Positions 1 to 8,508 of a stretch of 64,000 nucleotides of DNA are shown one piece after another. The stretch comes from CAZLGM01 sp964623625. Its GTDB lineage: Bacteria; Desulfobacterota; Desulfobulbia; Desulfobulbales; Desulfocapsaceae. Position numbers and translations under genes: made by a program. Location of the stretch: positions 8,702 to 72,701 of the forward strand of contig CAZUUJ010000008.1 of assembly GCA_964623625.1 (NCBI GenBank), read 5' to 3'. The notes beneath the pieces are model-generated. The model searched no databases. It was not told where the DNA came from and was given only the letters and a program-made list of their open reading frames with translations. Each line of letters starts with the position of its first letter. Position 1 is the first letter of the stretch.

Positions 1-1743
1 TGCAACCACAACCCTTTCATCCGGGGCTTTGACAGTTAGTTTCAACAATCTATCCGACTTTTTGATGGGCTCTGCGGCAACGATTTTGGCCACCCGTAGA
101 TCCAGTTCCTTGAACCGGTCAAAATCGATCATGGTATCATCTTGCTGTTGAGCGATTTCGGACTGCTTTTTTTTGCTCTGTTTCTCTTTTGGTGTTTCCG
201 TAAGCAGTTGCTTTTTTTCGATTCTCGGGAAAAGGGGCGGGCTCTCTCCCAGCTTGGTTCCGGGTTCAAGCAGGCCCCATGCGGAACCGGCTTGGAGATC
301 GATTCGGTTTTCGATATCCGGGAGGACGCCAAAGACTGACTGCATTGTTTCCGCTGTCTGCGGAATGGCCGGTTCCAGAACAAGGGATAGAATGCGAAGA
401 CATTCCGCAAGATTGTAAAGAACCGAGTCAAGCCTGCTTCTGTTCTGCTCTTCTTTAGCCAGGCTCCACGGCTCATTAATCACGATATATTTGTTGGCGT
501 GACGTATCAGCTTCCAGACGGCTTCCAGCCCTTTATGAAACTGAAAATCAACCATACAGTTCGTATAGTCATCAACCATTTTCTCTGTTGTCTCTATCAG
601 CAGCAGATCGGTTTCATCCCTCTCTGCCGGTTCCGGCACCACATTCCCGGCATATTTCTTCAACATGGCCAGTGACCGGCTAAACAGGTTGCCCAGATCA
701 TTGGCCAAATCCGAGTTGATCCTGTCGATAATCCCCTCTGTGCTATAAGAAGCATCAAGACCGAATGACATCTCCCGAAGGGTAAAATATCGAAAACCGT
801 CTACTCCGAAGTTGGCTGTCAGCTCTTCAGGCCGCTTCACGTTGCCTATCGATTTCGACATTTTAGCCTCATTAACAATCCAATGGCCGTGGACATGCAA
901 CTTCTTATAGAGAGGCAGCCCCGTGGCCATCAACATCGTCGGCCAATAAATAGCGTGCGGTTTTAAGATATCTTTTCCGATAACGTGCTCAGCCACCGAC
1001 CAGTATCGATCAAAGGAGCGCGAAGACGGATAACCGATGCCGGTCACATAGTTGATCAGCGCGTCAAACCAGACATAGGTGACATAGTTTTTGTCAAAAG
1101 GCAGAGGAATACCCCAGGTCAACCTGGATGTTGGCCGTGAAATACACAAGTCTTCTAACGGCTCACTTAAAAATGACAGAACCTCATTACGATAGCGCTC
1201 GGGTGTGATAAAGTCCGGGTTATTGCGAATATGGTCGATCAGCTGCTGCTGATATTTCGACATTCGAAAAAAGTAGTTGGTTTCCGAAATCTCTTCAGGC
1301 GGTTTCTGATGGTCCGGGCAGTTACCGTCGTCCAGCTCTTTTTCCGTTAAAAATCTCTCGCATCCCTTACAGTAGAGCCCGGTGTACTCATCAAAGTAAA
1401 TATCACCCCGATCGTAAACCTCCTGCAGGATCCTGCTTACAGTCTCAATATGTTCGCTGTCGGTCGTCCGGATAAAATGGTCATATTGGATATTCAATAA
1501 CGGCCAGGTATCCCGGAACATAGCGGAGATATTATCGACATACTCCCTGGGAGCAACCGCATTATTCTTGGCTGCCTCAGCTATTTTATCGCCATGTTCA
1601 TCGGTGCCTGTCTGAAACCGGACATCCTCTCCCATAAGCCGCCTAAACCGGCCATAACAGTCAGCAACAATGGTGGTGTAGGCATGGCCGAGGTGAGGCT
1701 GGGCGTTTACATAGTAGATCGGGGTTGTCACATAGGTGGTCAT
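1..1743 (-). CDS. metG: Methionyl-tRNA synthetase (3' end outside window)
   Basis: Charges initiator and elongator tRNA-Met with methionine in the cytoplasm. Reading from an ATG at 1743, the class I signature HLGH lies close to the N-terminus and the KMSKS loop is encoded near 850-870. A C-x2-C ... C-x2-H zinc knuckle (near 1300-1380) marks the zinc-containing MetG form. After a lysine-rich linker, the start of a C-terminal tRNA-binding (Trbp111-type) domain begins near 130 and runs off the window edge, so this is the long form; 581 codons are visible and no stop was met. It follows ricT and holB on the same strand, so holB-ricT-metG may be cotranscribed. Recognition is secure; the missing C-terminus cannot be judged. 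Confidence 0.95.
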   Translation of the reverse strand, partial: MTTYVTTPIYYVNAQPHLGHAYTTIVADCYGRFRRLMGEDVRFQTGTDEHGDKIAEAAKNNAVAPREYVDNISAMFRDTWPLLNIQYDHFIRTTDSEHIETVSRILQEVYDRGDIYFDEYTGLYCKGCERFLTEKELDDGNCPDHQKPPEEISETNYFFRMSKYQQQLIDHIRNNPDFITPERYRNEVLSFLSEPLEDLCISRPTSRLTWGIPLPFDKNYVTYVWFDALINYVTGIGYPSSRSFDRYWSVAEHVIGKDILKPHAIYWPTMLMATGLPLYKKLHVHGHWIVNEAKMSKSIGNVKRPEELTANFGVDGFRYFTLREMSFGLDASYSTEGIIDRINSDLANDLGNLFSRSLAMLKKYAGNVVPEPAERDETDLLLIETTEKMVDDYTNCMVDFQFHKGLEAVWKLIRHANKYIVINEPWSLAKEEQNRSRLDSVLYNLAECLRILSLVLEPAIPQTAETMQSVFGVLPDIENRIDLQAGSAWGLLEPGTKLGESPPLFPRIEKKQLLTETPKEKQSKKKQSEIAQQQDDTMIDFDRFKELDLRVAKIVAAEPIKKSDRLLKLTVKAPDERVVVA

Positions 1744-1803
1744 ATATTCTATTTTTCCGTCGTCTTTATATGTAGTTGATCATGGATCACTTGCTGGATA
1801 CGT

Positions 1804-2703
1804 CTATCGGTTTTTTTGCTTTTTTCTCTTCTGTTTTACAGGTTTTAAAGGCTTAAATGATCTCCATTGATCCCTTGTCAACGTTCTCTGTACCCCCTCC
1901 GGAGTAGAAACAATGATTTCGCCGCTTAACGGGATTTGGCGGATAACCTGAAGTTCTTCATCATTGATGGAGATCCTCCTGCCACACTTCGGCATCCCTT
2001 TTCTATGCTTGCGATAGGTTTCGTGCTCGTACGTCAGACAACAGAGAAGACGATTGCATACACCTGAAATTCTTGAAGGATTCAAAGGAAGGTCCTGTTC
2101 CTTGGCCATTTTTATCGATACCGAATCGAAGGTATTGATAAATGAAGAGCAGCACAACTCTCTGCCACAGGCACCGAGACCACCGATCATTTTGGTTTCA
2201 TGCCGTACTCCGACCTGCCGCATTTCTACCCGGGTACGGAATTCCCTGACCAGATCTTTAACAAGTTCCCTGAAGTCGACCCGGTTTTCCGCGGTAAAGT
2301 AGAAGATCATTTTGGAACCGTCGAAAAATCTCTCAACCCGGATCAGCTTCATTAACAGTTTGTGTTTGTCAACCAGATCAAGACACGTCCTTTTGGCCCG
2401 CTCTTCTCTGGCAGCAAGATTTTCAAACCGGGTCCGCTCTTCATGGGTTGATCGTCTGACAACAACGAGCTCAACTTTACCGGGCACGTCTTCGGGGCTG
2501 CAACCGGGGACAGCGCAGATGACTTCGGCCGGCTCCATTCCGTGGTCCGTTTTCACCATTACCACCTCATTCGATGTTAATCCACCCAGCGATGAGCAGG
2601 CAAAAAACTCTTGAGAGTCCTTACGAAAGCGAATCCGATAGTAGACGCTGTCTACGTTGTCTGAATTTGCGGCTTGTTCCTTTTCTGCTTCTTTTTCAAC
2701 CAT
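1804..2703 (-). CDS. ricT: PSP1 domain protein, RicT/YaaT family
   Basis: 299 residues. The middle carries the family hallmark cysteines in CGRELCC and GVCNRLLCCLTYE, typical of PSP1 C-terminal domain proteins. In Bacillus the family member RicT works with RicA and RicF in an Fe-S complex that affects RNase Y processing; outside Firmicutes the role is poorly defined, so only the family assignment is firm. The C-terminus is strongly basic. It lies 57 bp after holB, an association also seen in Bacillus (holB-yaaT), and 60 bp before metG. The conserved cysteines are all present. Confidence 0.9.
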   Translation of the reverse strand: MVEKEAEKEQAANSDNVDSVYYRIRFRKDSQEFFACSSLGGLTSNEVVMVKTDHGMEPAEVICAVPGCSPEDVPGKVELVVVRRSTHEERTRFENLAAREERAKRTCLDLVDKHKLLMKLIRVERFFDGSKMIFYFTAENRVDFRELVKDLVREFRTRVEMRQVGVRHETKMIGGLGACGRELCCSSFINTFDSVSIKMAKEQDLPLNPSRISGVCNRLLCCLTYEHETYRKHRKGMPKCGRRISINDEELQVIRQIPLSGEIIVSTPEGVQRTLTRDQWRSFKPLKPVKQKRKKQKNR

Positions 2704-2760
2704 CTATTTTAAACCTATTGTTCAATCTGTTCTCTTGTGTCATACAAAATGGCCAAATGC

Positions 2761-3807
2761 TCACACTATTCTCTTGGCAGCCGCCCTTTGACCATCCTGC
2801 AACTTAAACAGCAGCACCTCACACACCAGAGTCCGGTTGCAGTTACGGTTCAGCTCCTTTTCCGCCTGATCAATGGCAGCCAGTTTGGTGAACAGGAGAT
2901 CAGCAGGATAATTTCCCTCTATATTTCCACCGGTTGCCTCTTGAATAAAATCGATATCAACCCGATCACTGCTGGGAGTTGAGAGCAGTAGCAGGTCCCG
3001 TATCCATATTCTCAATAGGCCCAAAAAAGCCGACAGGTATTCATTTAAATCGGCCATAGCGGCTGCCGTTGCCAGCACTTCACCGACCCGATCTTTGGAA
3101 TGATACGTTGGATCATGAAGAACGGCAACAACTTTTTCCAGGATATCAATCATTTCCGCCCGAACGAAGGCAAGTGCCGTTCCAGGGCTTCCTTCAGCCA
3201 GACGGGACAACAGAAGAGCATCCCGGTCCTGGAGTTGTGGATCATAAGCCTGTAAAATCCGCCTGGTATCGGCAATGCTTAGACTGAAAAATCCAACGAT
3301 CTGGCATCGTGAGCTGATTGTCGGCAAGATCTCCCGGGACGACTGGGCTGTTAAGATAAACATATTGTTCTCAGGCGGCTCTTCCAACATTTTCAAAAGA
3401 CTGTTGGCCGCTTCCTGCCTCATCACATGAGTGTCTTCTATAAGAACAACCCGTCTTGCCGATTCATAGGGCGGGTAGGCCAATCCTCTGTTCATCTCCC
3501 GGATGGTATTGATCTTGATGCTGTTCTTTTCCGGACTGATTACAATAAAATCAGGATGATTGCCCGATGAGTACTTTTTACACGAAGAACAGATACCGCA
3601 TGCTTCGACATCCTGTCGACGGCGACAGTTAACACTTGCGGCCAGGCTTCTGGCAAACAGCCGTTTGCCGACACCGTCAGGTCCCCTGAACAGAAAGGCG
3701 TGGGGCAGTCGGCTGGAACCAATGGCCCGAGTCAGCATGGTTTTAGCTTTGCTCTGCCCCAGAAGCTCGGAAAAGGTGATGGGAAAATGGCTGGTTTCCC
3801 TTTTCAT
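2761..3807 (-). CDS. holB: DNA polymerase III subunit delta'
   Basis: Clamp-loader subunit of the replicative polymerase, 348 residues. The N-terminal AAA+ domain has a P-loop-like GPDGVGKR near residues 39-46, in which arginine replaces the usual Ser/Thr; a degenerate P-loop fits delta', which need not hydrolyse ATP. A zinc module follows (C ... CGICSSC near 60-77), then MLEEPPENN and an SSRC sensor region typical of HolB/DnaX. It is the first gene of a probable holB-ricT-metG operon, just downstream of a long palindromic repeat (3855-4009). I chose the ATG at 3807 because it precedes the conserved FSELLGQ segment at normal distance. Confidence 0.93.
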   Translation of the reverse strand: MKRETSHFPITFSELLGQSKAKTMLTRAIGSSRLPHAFLFRGPDGVGKRLFARSLAASVNCRRRQDVEACGICSSCKKYSSGNHPDFIVISPEKNSIKINTIREMNRGLAYPPYESARRVVLIEDTHVMRQEAANSLLKMLEEPPENNMFILTAQSSREILPTISSRCQIVGFFSLSIADTRRILQAYDPQLQDRDALLLSRLAEGSPGTALAFVRAEMIDILEKVVAVLHDPTYHSKDRVGEVLATAAAMADLNEYLSAFLGLLRIWIRDLLLLSTPSSDRVDIDFIQEATGGNIEGNYPADLLFTKLAAIDQAEKELNRNCNRTLVCEVLLFKLQDGQRAAAKRIV

Positions 3808-3854
3808 GGCATATGAAATAGTATGTTCGTTTTATTTTTTGATTCGTTAAGCTG

Positions 3855-4009
3855 AACTTGTATCCGTGAGCGCCCTCAGGAAGTGCTCTTGGAGTACATC
3901 CGCTAGTGCTGTAGGTTTGCCTGTTTGAACAGTCTGATAATAGTGAACTATATCAGACTGTTCAATCGGGCAAAGATGCAGTGCTAGCGGATGCACACGG
4001 ATACAAGTT
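3855..4009. repeat. Long palindromic repeat, family P1, copy A
   Basis: The ends are near-perfect complements (AACTTGTATCCGTG ... CACGGATACAAGTT). The inner arms pair through CATCCGCTAG, a TTTGCC segment and GAACAGTCTGATA, around a short centre near 3939-3950. The left arm contains an extra block of about 28 nt (3869-3896, GCGCCC..AGGAAGTGCTCTTGGAGT) without a partner in the right arm; almost the same block occurs in copy D near 12910. The right end overlaps the stop codon of the HD-domain gene (4008-4010). The stem lacks a T-run, so it is not a typical intrinsic terminator. Confidence 0.85.
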
Positions 4010-5030
4010 AAAAGAGAGACTGCTGCTTACTGCCCCGGGAAGAATCATTACCCTTTTTATCATCCAGGCTATCATCTTCCAAAGGATGGAGGAATAGAAA
4101 TCTCTCAAGGCTCCGTTGGTAATCGGTCCACTGATATCCTGCTTTTTTCATTTTCCGGCGCAGCTGTTCCATCATGTTCATTTTGGCATCCATATCGTCA
4201 ATTTGGCTGAGCAGAAGGGCCTCAACAGTCATCGGCACAGTGGGTGATCCGAACTGCAGCTGGCCGTGATGGCTGAGGATCAGATGTTGGACCTGCTGAA
4301 GCAGCCCTGTGGGAAAATCATCGATTTGGGCAGCGGCTTCAGCTACCATCTCGCTCCCCATCACCAGGTGGCCTTTCAACCGTCCACTGTCGGTATATTC
4401 GATCAGTCCTTTGTCCATAGCCAATTCCTTCAATTTACCAATATCGTGAAGCATGACACCGGCAATGAGCAGTGACCTGTCTACCCCCCGGTAATGACTG
4501 CTGATCAGATCCGCCAGCTTCGCCATTGACAGACAGTGCTCCATCAAGCCGCCCAGATAGCCGTGGTGCATTGCTTTGGCGGCAGGTGCCTCCTGGAAAA
4601 GCTCCCAGGTCTCCCCACCAAATATGTTGCCAAGAAGGCGTCTGACAAAGGGATTTTCAACAGAGTGGATGATCGATTGAACCTCAAGCGCCATACTGTC
4701 ACGGTCGCCTTCGCAGGCTGTGGTAAAGGCGGAAGTGTCAACCTCTCTGCTGTCAACTTTGAGCACCTTATCGATTTTCAACTGGAGCTGATCACGATAC
4801 GAACCGACACTTGCCGTCAAATGAACAAACGTGCCCGGCTGACAGATCTGGCCGACCCGTTCTACACCATCCCAGACCGGTCCCGATATTTCGCCGCTTC
4901 TATCCATTAAAGTGACGATCAGGTAGGGCTTGCCGGCTCGTGTTTCTCCTTGCCTCGCAGACTTGACCAGAAACAGGTCATCCACCCGATCCCCTTCCTT
5001 CAACTCATTGACATATGTTGTTTTTTTCAT
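4008..5030 (-). CDS. YhaM-family 3'-5' exoribonuclease-like HD-domain protein
   Basis: 340 residues. The N-terminal ~95 residues form an OB-fold nucleic-acid-binding domain (segments such as LIVTLMDRSGEISGPVWDG). An HD domain follows, with MHHGYLGGLMEHCLS, the metal-binding MLHDIGKLKEL and a later LSHHGQ. This OB-plus-HD order is that of YhaM/CBF1-type 3'-5' exonucleases, which trim RNA or single-stranded DNA with Mn2+. The C-terminal tail is polar and low complexity. Its stop lies inside palindrome A. The fold assignment is strong; the exact substrate is inferred from family. Confidence 0.85.
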   Translation of the reverse strand: MKKTTYVNELKEGDRVDDLFLVKSARQGETRAGKPYLIVTLMDRSGEISGPVWDGVERVGQICQPGTFVHLTASVGSYRDQLQLKIDKVLKVDSREVDTSAFTTACEGDRDSMALEVQSIIHSVENPFVRRLLGNIFGGETWELFQEAPAAKAMHHGYLGGLMEHCLSMAKLADLISSHYRGVDRSLLIAGVMLHDIGKLKELAMDKGLIEYTDSGRLKGHLVMGSEMVAEAAAQIDDFPTGLLQQVQHLILSHHGQLQFGSPTVPMTVEALLLSQIDDMDAKMNMMEQLRRKMKKAGYQWTDYQRSLERFLFLHPLEDDSLDDKKGNDSSRGSKQQSLF

Positions 5031-5068
5031 TTCCTGATATATTCAATTCAAATTGAAATAATGTTCTC

Positions 5069-5203
5069 TAATCTGCACCCATGAACGGACGACAGTGCAG
5101 TAGCTTTGCACGAATTACCCATCCGATTAGAGCTGCAACCTCTATCGGATGGGTAATTCGTGCAAAGATGTTGGGCTAGCGTCCGTTCATGGGTGCGGAT
5201 TAG
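5069..5203. repeat. Long palindromic repeat, family P1, copy B
   Basis: About 135 bp. The left arm (TAATCTGCACCCATGAACGG) pairs with the right arm end (CCGTTCATGGGTGCGGATTA). The inner arm TTTGCACGAATTACCCATCC pairs perfectly across a centre near 5133-5143. The GCTAGCG, CATCTTTGC and CCATCCGATA elements are shared with copies A and C. The right end covers the ychF stop codon (5200-5202), so, as in copy A, the element abuts the 3' end of a minus-strand gene. Confidence 0.88.
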
Positions 5204-6297
5204 ACGTTAAAACGGAATAGTATGGTATCACCATCAGCCACTACATAATCCTTGCCTTCAGAACGCATCAGACCCTTTTCTTTAGCTCCGCTTTCACCGC
5301 CGCAGGCTACATAATCCTCATAGGGTATCACTTCGGCCCTGATAAAACCACGCTGGAAATCGGAATGAATTTTCCCGGCCGCCTGAAACGCTCTGGTTCC
5401 TTGTTTAATGGTCCAGGCCCGGGTTTCCTTTTGCCTCACAGTAAAGAAGGTCAACAGCCCGAGCAACTCATAACCTGCCTTAACCAGCCGGTTCAATCCA
5501 GGCTCCTGCAGACCCATCTCTTCAAGGAATTCCCTTTGCTCTTGGGCGTCAAGCACACTCAGTTCCTGTTCAATGGAACCGCCAATGACAACAACCCCGT
5601 CTTCTTCTGCGGCAGCGGCTTTTTCCAACCGGCGGACGAACTCATTACCGCCGGCCATATCCTGTTCACTGACATTAGCCACATACAAGACCGGCTTGCT
5701 GGACAGCAGACACAGTTCTTTGAGTAACCCCGACTCCATGTCATCTGTGGTTTCCATTTTCCTGGCCGGTTGGCCGGAATCAAGCAGGTCCAGTAGTTTT
5801 TCCAGAAAAAGCGCCTGGGCGCGAAAAAGCTTGTCACCCGATTTTGCCTGGGTAGTTGTTTTACGATATCGTTTTTCGACGGTCTCAAGATCAGCCAGAA
5901 CAAGTTCCATGGTGATGATTTCCCGATCCCGGTCAGGGTCGATGGAACCATCCACATGGACAATATTGTCATCTTTAAAACAACGGATCACATGAACAAT
6001 GGCGTCAACTTCCCGTATGTGTCCGAGAAACTGATTGCCCAACCCTTCCCCCTGGCTGGCCCCTTTGACAAGACCGGCGATATCGACAAATTCCATCTGG
6101 GTGGCAACCTTGTTCCTGGCATTTACTATCTCCGCCAGTATATCCAGTCTGGGGTCGACCACCGGCACCATGCCGACATTGGGCTGAATGGTGCAGAACG
6201 GATAATTTGCCACATCGATTCCGGCCGCAGTAAGTGCATTGAAAATCGTCGATTTCCCCACGTTTGGCAGCCCAACAATCCCGCAACGAAAACCCAT
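5200..6297 (-). CDS. ychF: Redox-regulated ATPase YchF
   Basis: Obg-family P-loop NTPase that prefers ATP and associates with ribosomes; 365 residues, the normal length. G1 motif GLPNVGKST at residues 9-17, the YPFCTIQPNVG switch I region at about 32-42, G3 DIAG, and a C-terminal TGS domain ending in the characteristic FRFNV. A purine-rich GGATGAGAG lies just before the ATG at 6297. It stands as a single gene between palindrome B and the DUF2452 gene. Confidence 0.96.
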   Translation of the reverse strand: MGFRCGIVGLPNVGKSTIFNALTAAGIDVANYPFCTIQPNVGMVPVVDPRLDILAEIVNARNKVATQMEFVDIAGLVKGASQGEGLGNQFLGHIREVDAIVHVIRCFKDDNIVHVDGSIDPDRDREIITMELVLADLETVEKRYRKTTTQAKSGDKLFRAQALFLEKLLDLLDSGQPARKMETTDDMESGLLKELCLLSSKPVLYVANVSEQDMAGGNEFVRRLEKAAAAEEDGVVVIGGSIEQELSVLDAQEQREFLEEMGLQEPGLNRLVKAGYELLGLLTFFTVRQKETRAWTIKQGTRAFQAAGKIHSDFQRGFIRAEVIPYEDYVACGGESGAKEKGLMRSEGKDYVVADGDTILFRFNV

Positions 6298-6403
6298 CTC
6301 TCATCCTTATTTTTCCAACACCAGTTCAATTCGACCGGTCATCTTCCTTTTCTTTTTTTTTAATAACGTGAGCAACTCTGCCCATGGTTGATTCGAAGTG
6401 ACT

Positions 6404-6856
6404 TCACATCTTTTTTTTGTGCGGTCTGGTTTCAACAGGGGTCCAGCTCATATCGTTTTCCAATCGAAAGGAACCGACAAAGCGAAACGGCGGAGAACCA
6501 TTCCATTCATCGGGCCCGATCATGGAAAACAGCAGACTGGAATCCTCTTTTTCATAGAGGTGATAGACAATCCCGGCAATCTTTTTAAACCCGCAGCGGG
6601 CTCTATGCAGTTCCTGATTGCGACGTGTTTCCTCCAAAATCGTCCTTGCCTCTTCCTGCAAGCCGCGCATCTGCCCAAGGAGGAGCCGCAACTTGCCGGT
6701 TGCCTGGATGGACAGCATATCGTCCGCTTCGGCAATTTCCTTTGCCATATCGATAAGCTGAGTTTCCGGGGCAAGACGGCTTAACGGGTAAGGTGCCGAC
6801 CGGTCCGGCCCTTCATGATTTTTCCCGGAATATTTTATATTCCCCATATCGGCCAT
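6404..6856 (-). CDS. DUF2452 family protein (C1orf50-like)
   Basis: About 150 residues from the ATG at 6856. The C-terminal half carries the family-typical string FKKIAGIVYHLYEKE, then FSMIGPDEW, and ends with FRLENDMSWTPVE. As far as I recall, DUF2452 occurs in proteobacteria and in animals (human C1orf50), with no established function. A helical segment precedes it (LRLLLGQMRGLQEEARTILE). The start is uncertain: the open frame continues to 7009, but homology-like sequence begins only after residue 1 of the form given. It is divergent from the amidohydrolase at 7033, so the 6857-7032 gap probably holds both promoters. Confidence 0.75.
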   Translation of the reverse strand: MADMGNIKYSGKNHEGPDRSAPYPLSRLAPETQLIDMAKEIAEADDMLSIQATGKLRLLLGQMRGLQEEARTILEETRRNQELHRARCGFKKIAGIVYHLYEKEDSSLLFSMIGPDEWNGSPPFRFVGSFRLENDMSWTPVETRPHKKKM

Positions 6857-7032
6857 TCCATCATATCGGATTGGGCTGATTCCATGTTCCTCCCGTTCGG
6901 TCGGGAGTACCAGCCATTTTGTTACAGACAAAAAAACCAAAAGTCTATAATATACTCCGTCAAACTGTAAAAGCCCATGTTTTTCATGCTTTGCCTGTCC
7001 TTCGGGCAAGCTCTTCCATCATAGAGACCGGA

Positions 7033-8337
7033 ATGAACAACTCCACCGTTATCACCCACTGTACTATCCTGCCGGAAGCAACATCGCCATTAATCCACAA
7101 CGGTTTTGCCAGAATATCCGGTGATAGTATCGAGGAAATTGGAAAGATGGGAGATTTTGTCCCACGAACAGGGGAGGATGTCATCAATGGCAAGGGGCAA
7201 CTGCTCATGCCGGGTCTGATCAATTGCCATAATCATGCCGCTATGTCACTCTTTCGTGGAATGGCCGACGACCTGGAACTGACAAGCTGGCTCAATGACC
7301 ATATTTTCCCCTCAGAGGCAGCCAGCGTCAACCCGGAAATGGTCCGGGCGTGTTCCAAGCTGAGTGCGGCTGAAATGATCCTTTCCGGGACAACCTGTGT
7401 GGCCGATGCTTACTTTTTCGGTTCCCAGGCCGTCGAGTCATATTCGGAAGCAGGACTGCGGGCCGTGGTCGCCCATGGAGTAATCGACTTTCCAGCCCCC
7501 GGCGTTCCCGACCCAAGCAAGAACGTCGATACTGTTGCCAGCTTTATCGACCAACATCTGGGAAACGACCCGCTGGTCACTCCGGCCGTTTTCGCCCATT
7601 CCCCCTATACCTGTTCAGCCAAAACACTCACCAGGGCCAAAAAACTTGCCGATGACCGCGGGGTTCGTTTCTTTCTCCATGTTGCCGAAACAAAAAACGA
7701 ACAGGCCATGATCGCCAACCCCTTAGGAGAAACTCCGGTCAAGCATCTTGCCGCTCTTAACCTGCTGGACGCTAATACTATCTGCATCCATTGCACCTGG
7801 CTGGATCAGGACGATATCGACATCCTTAAAAAAACAGGCGCCCATGTGGTATCCTGTCCGCAGTCTAACCTCAAACTGGCCTCCGGTATCGCTCCCGTTG
7901 AGGCGTTAATCAATCAAAACATCCAGGTCGGTATCGGAACCGATGGCTGTGCCTCCAACAACAGCCTTGATATGTTCAGGGAAATGTCTACGCTGGCCAA
8001 AGTTCAGAAAGCGGTCACGGGAGAGGCTACCGCGCTGTCGGCTCGTCAGGCTCTGCTTTGCGCCACAACCCTCGGCAGTCGAATTCTTGGTCTGAGTGAT
8101 AGCGGTACATGCAAATCCGGAGCTAAAGCGGATTGTATTCTGGTGGATCTGCAATCCCCCCACATGACGCCCTTTTATAACCAGGATCTGCTTGTATATG
8201 CGGCCCGGGGCAGTGATGTTACAACCGTATTCATCAATGGCCGATTGGTCATGCGTAACAGGCAGTTGCTCTCCATTGATATCGCCAAAACTATGGAAAC
8301 GGTTGTCACTCTGGCTGACAAACTGAAAGGGGACTGA
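7033..8337 (+). CDS. mtaD: Amidohydrolase, S-adenosylhomocysteine/methylthioadenosine deaminase family
   Basis: 434 residues. Metal-dependent hydrolase of the TRZ/ATZ/MtaD type. The HxH metal pair is H66 and H68 in PGLINCHNH. Later come a metal-binding His in HVAETKNE, another in HCTWLD, and the metal Asp in GTDGCASNNSLDMF. Family members deaminate SAH, MTA or adenosine-type substrates; a guanine-like or other substrate cannot be excluded. The ATG at 7033 follows an ACCGGA purine stretch and begins the usual N-terminal beta strand; an upstream in-frame extension to 6919 shows no similarity. The gene ends 13 bp before a 158-bp palindromic repeat. Confidence 0.85.
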   Translation: MNNSTVITHCTILPEATSPLIHNGFARISGDSIEEIGKMGDFVPRTGEDVINGKGQLLMPGLINCHNHAAMSLFRGMADDLELTSWLNDHIFPSEAASVNPEMVRACSKLSAAEMILSGTTCVADAYFFGSQAVESYSEAGLRAVVAHGVIDFPAPGVPDPSKNVDTVASFIDQHLGNDPLVTPAVFAHSPYTCSAKTLTRAKKLADDRGVRFFLHVAETKNEQAMIANPLGETPVKHLAALNLLDANTICIHCTWLDQDDIDILKKTGAHVVSCPQSNLKLASGIAPVEALINQNIQVGIGTDGCASNNSLDMFREMSTLAKVQKAVTGEATALSARQALLCATTLGSRILGLSDSGTCKSGAKADCILVDLQSPHMTPFYNQDLLVYAARGSDVTTVFINGRLVMRNRQLLSIDIAKTMETVVTLADKLKGD

Positions 8338-8350
8338 ACCGGAACCGCCA

Positions 8351-8508
8351 GTGTCGTGTCAATGATGAACTGCTGGATAAAACGTAGCAATTTTTTACCT
8401 GTAGATTTTTGACTTGAGGTGCAGAGTGGGGCTATATGGCTTAAGTTGAAAAATTACAGGTGAGGAAAAGGACAAGCAGGATACAACAGTTCAGCGTTGA
8501 CACCACAC
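8351..8508. repeat. 158-bp palindromic repeat, family P2, copy 1
   Basis: Imperfect inverted repeat over its full length. Terminal arms GTGTCGTGTCAATGATGAAC and (reversed) GTGTGGTGTCAACGCTGAAC. An inner stem pairs CCTGTAGATTTTTGACTT with its near complement ending in ACAGG. It lies between two convergent genes and touches the stop codon of the histidine kinase (8508-8510). A second copy is at 27204-27364. Confidence 0.85.

Noticed and set aside
5141..5203. T-poor hairpin in palindrome B considered as a terminator of ychF
   Set aside because: No T-run on either strand after the stem; treated as a repeat instead.
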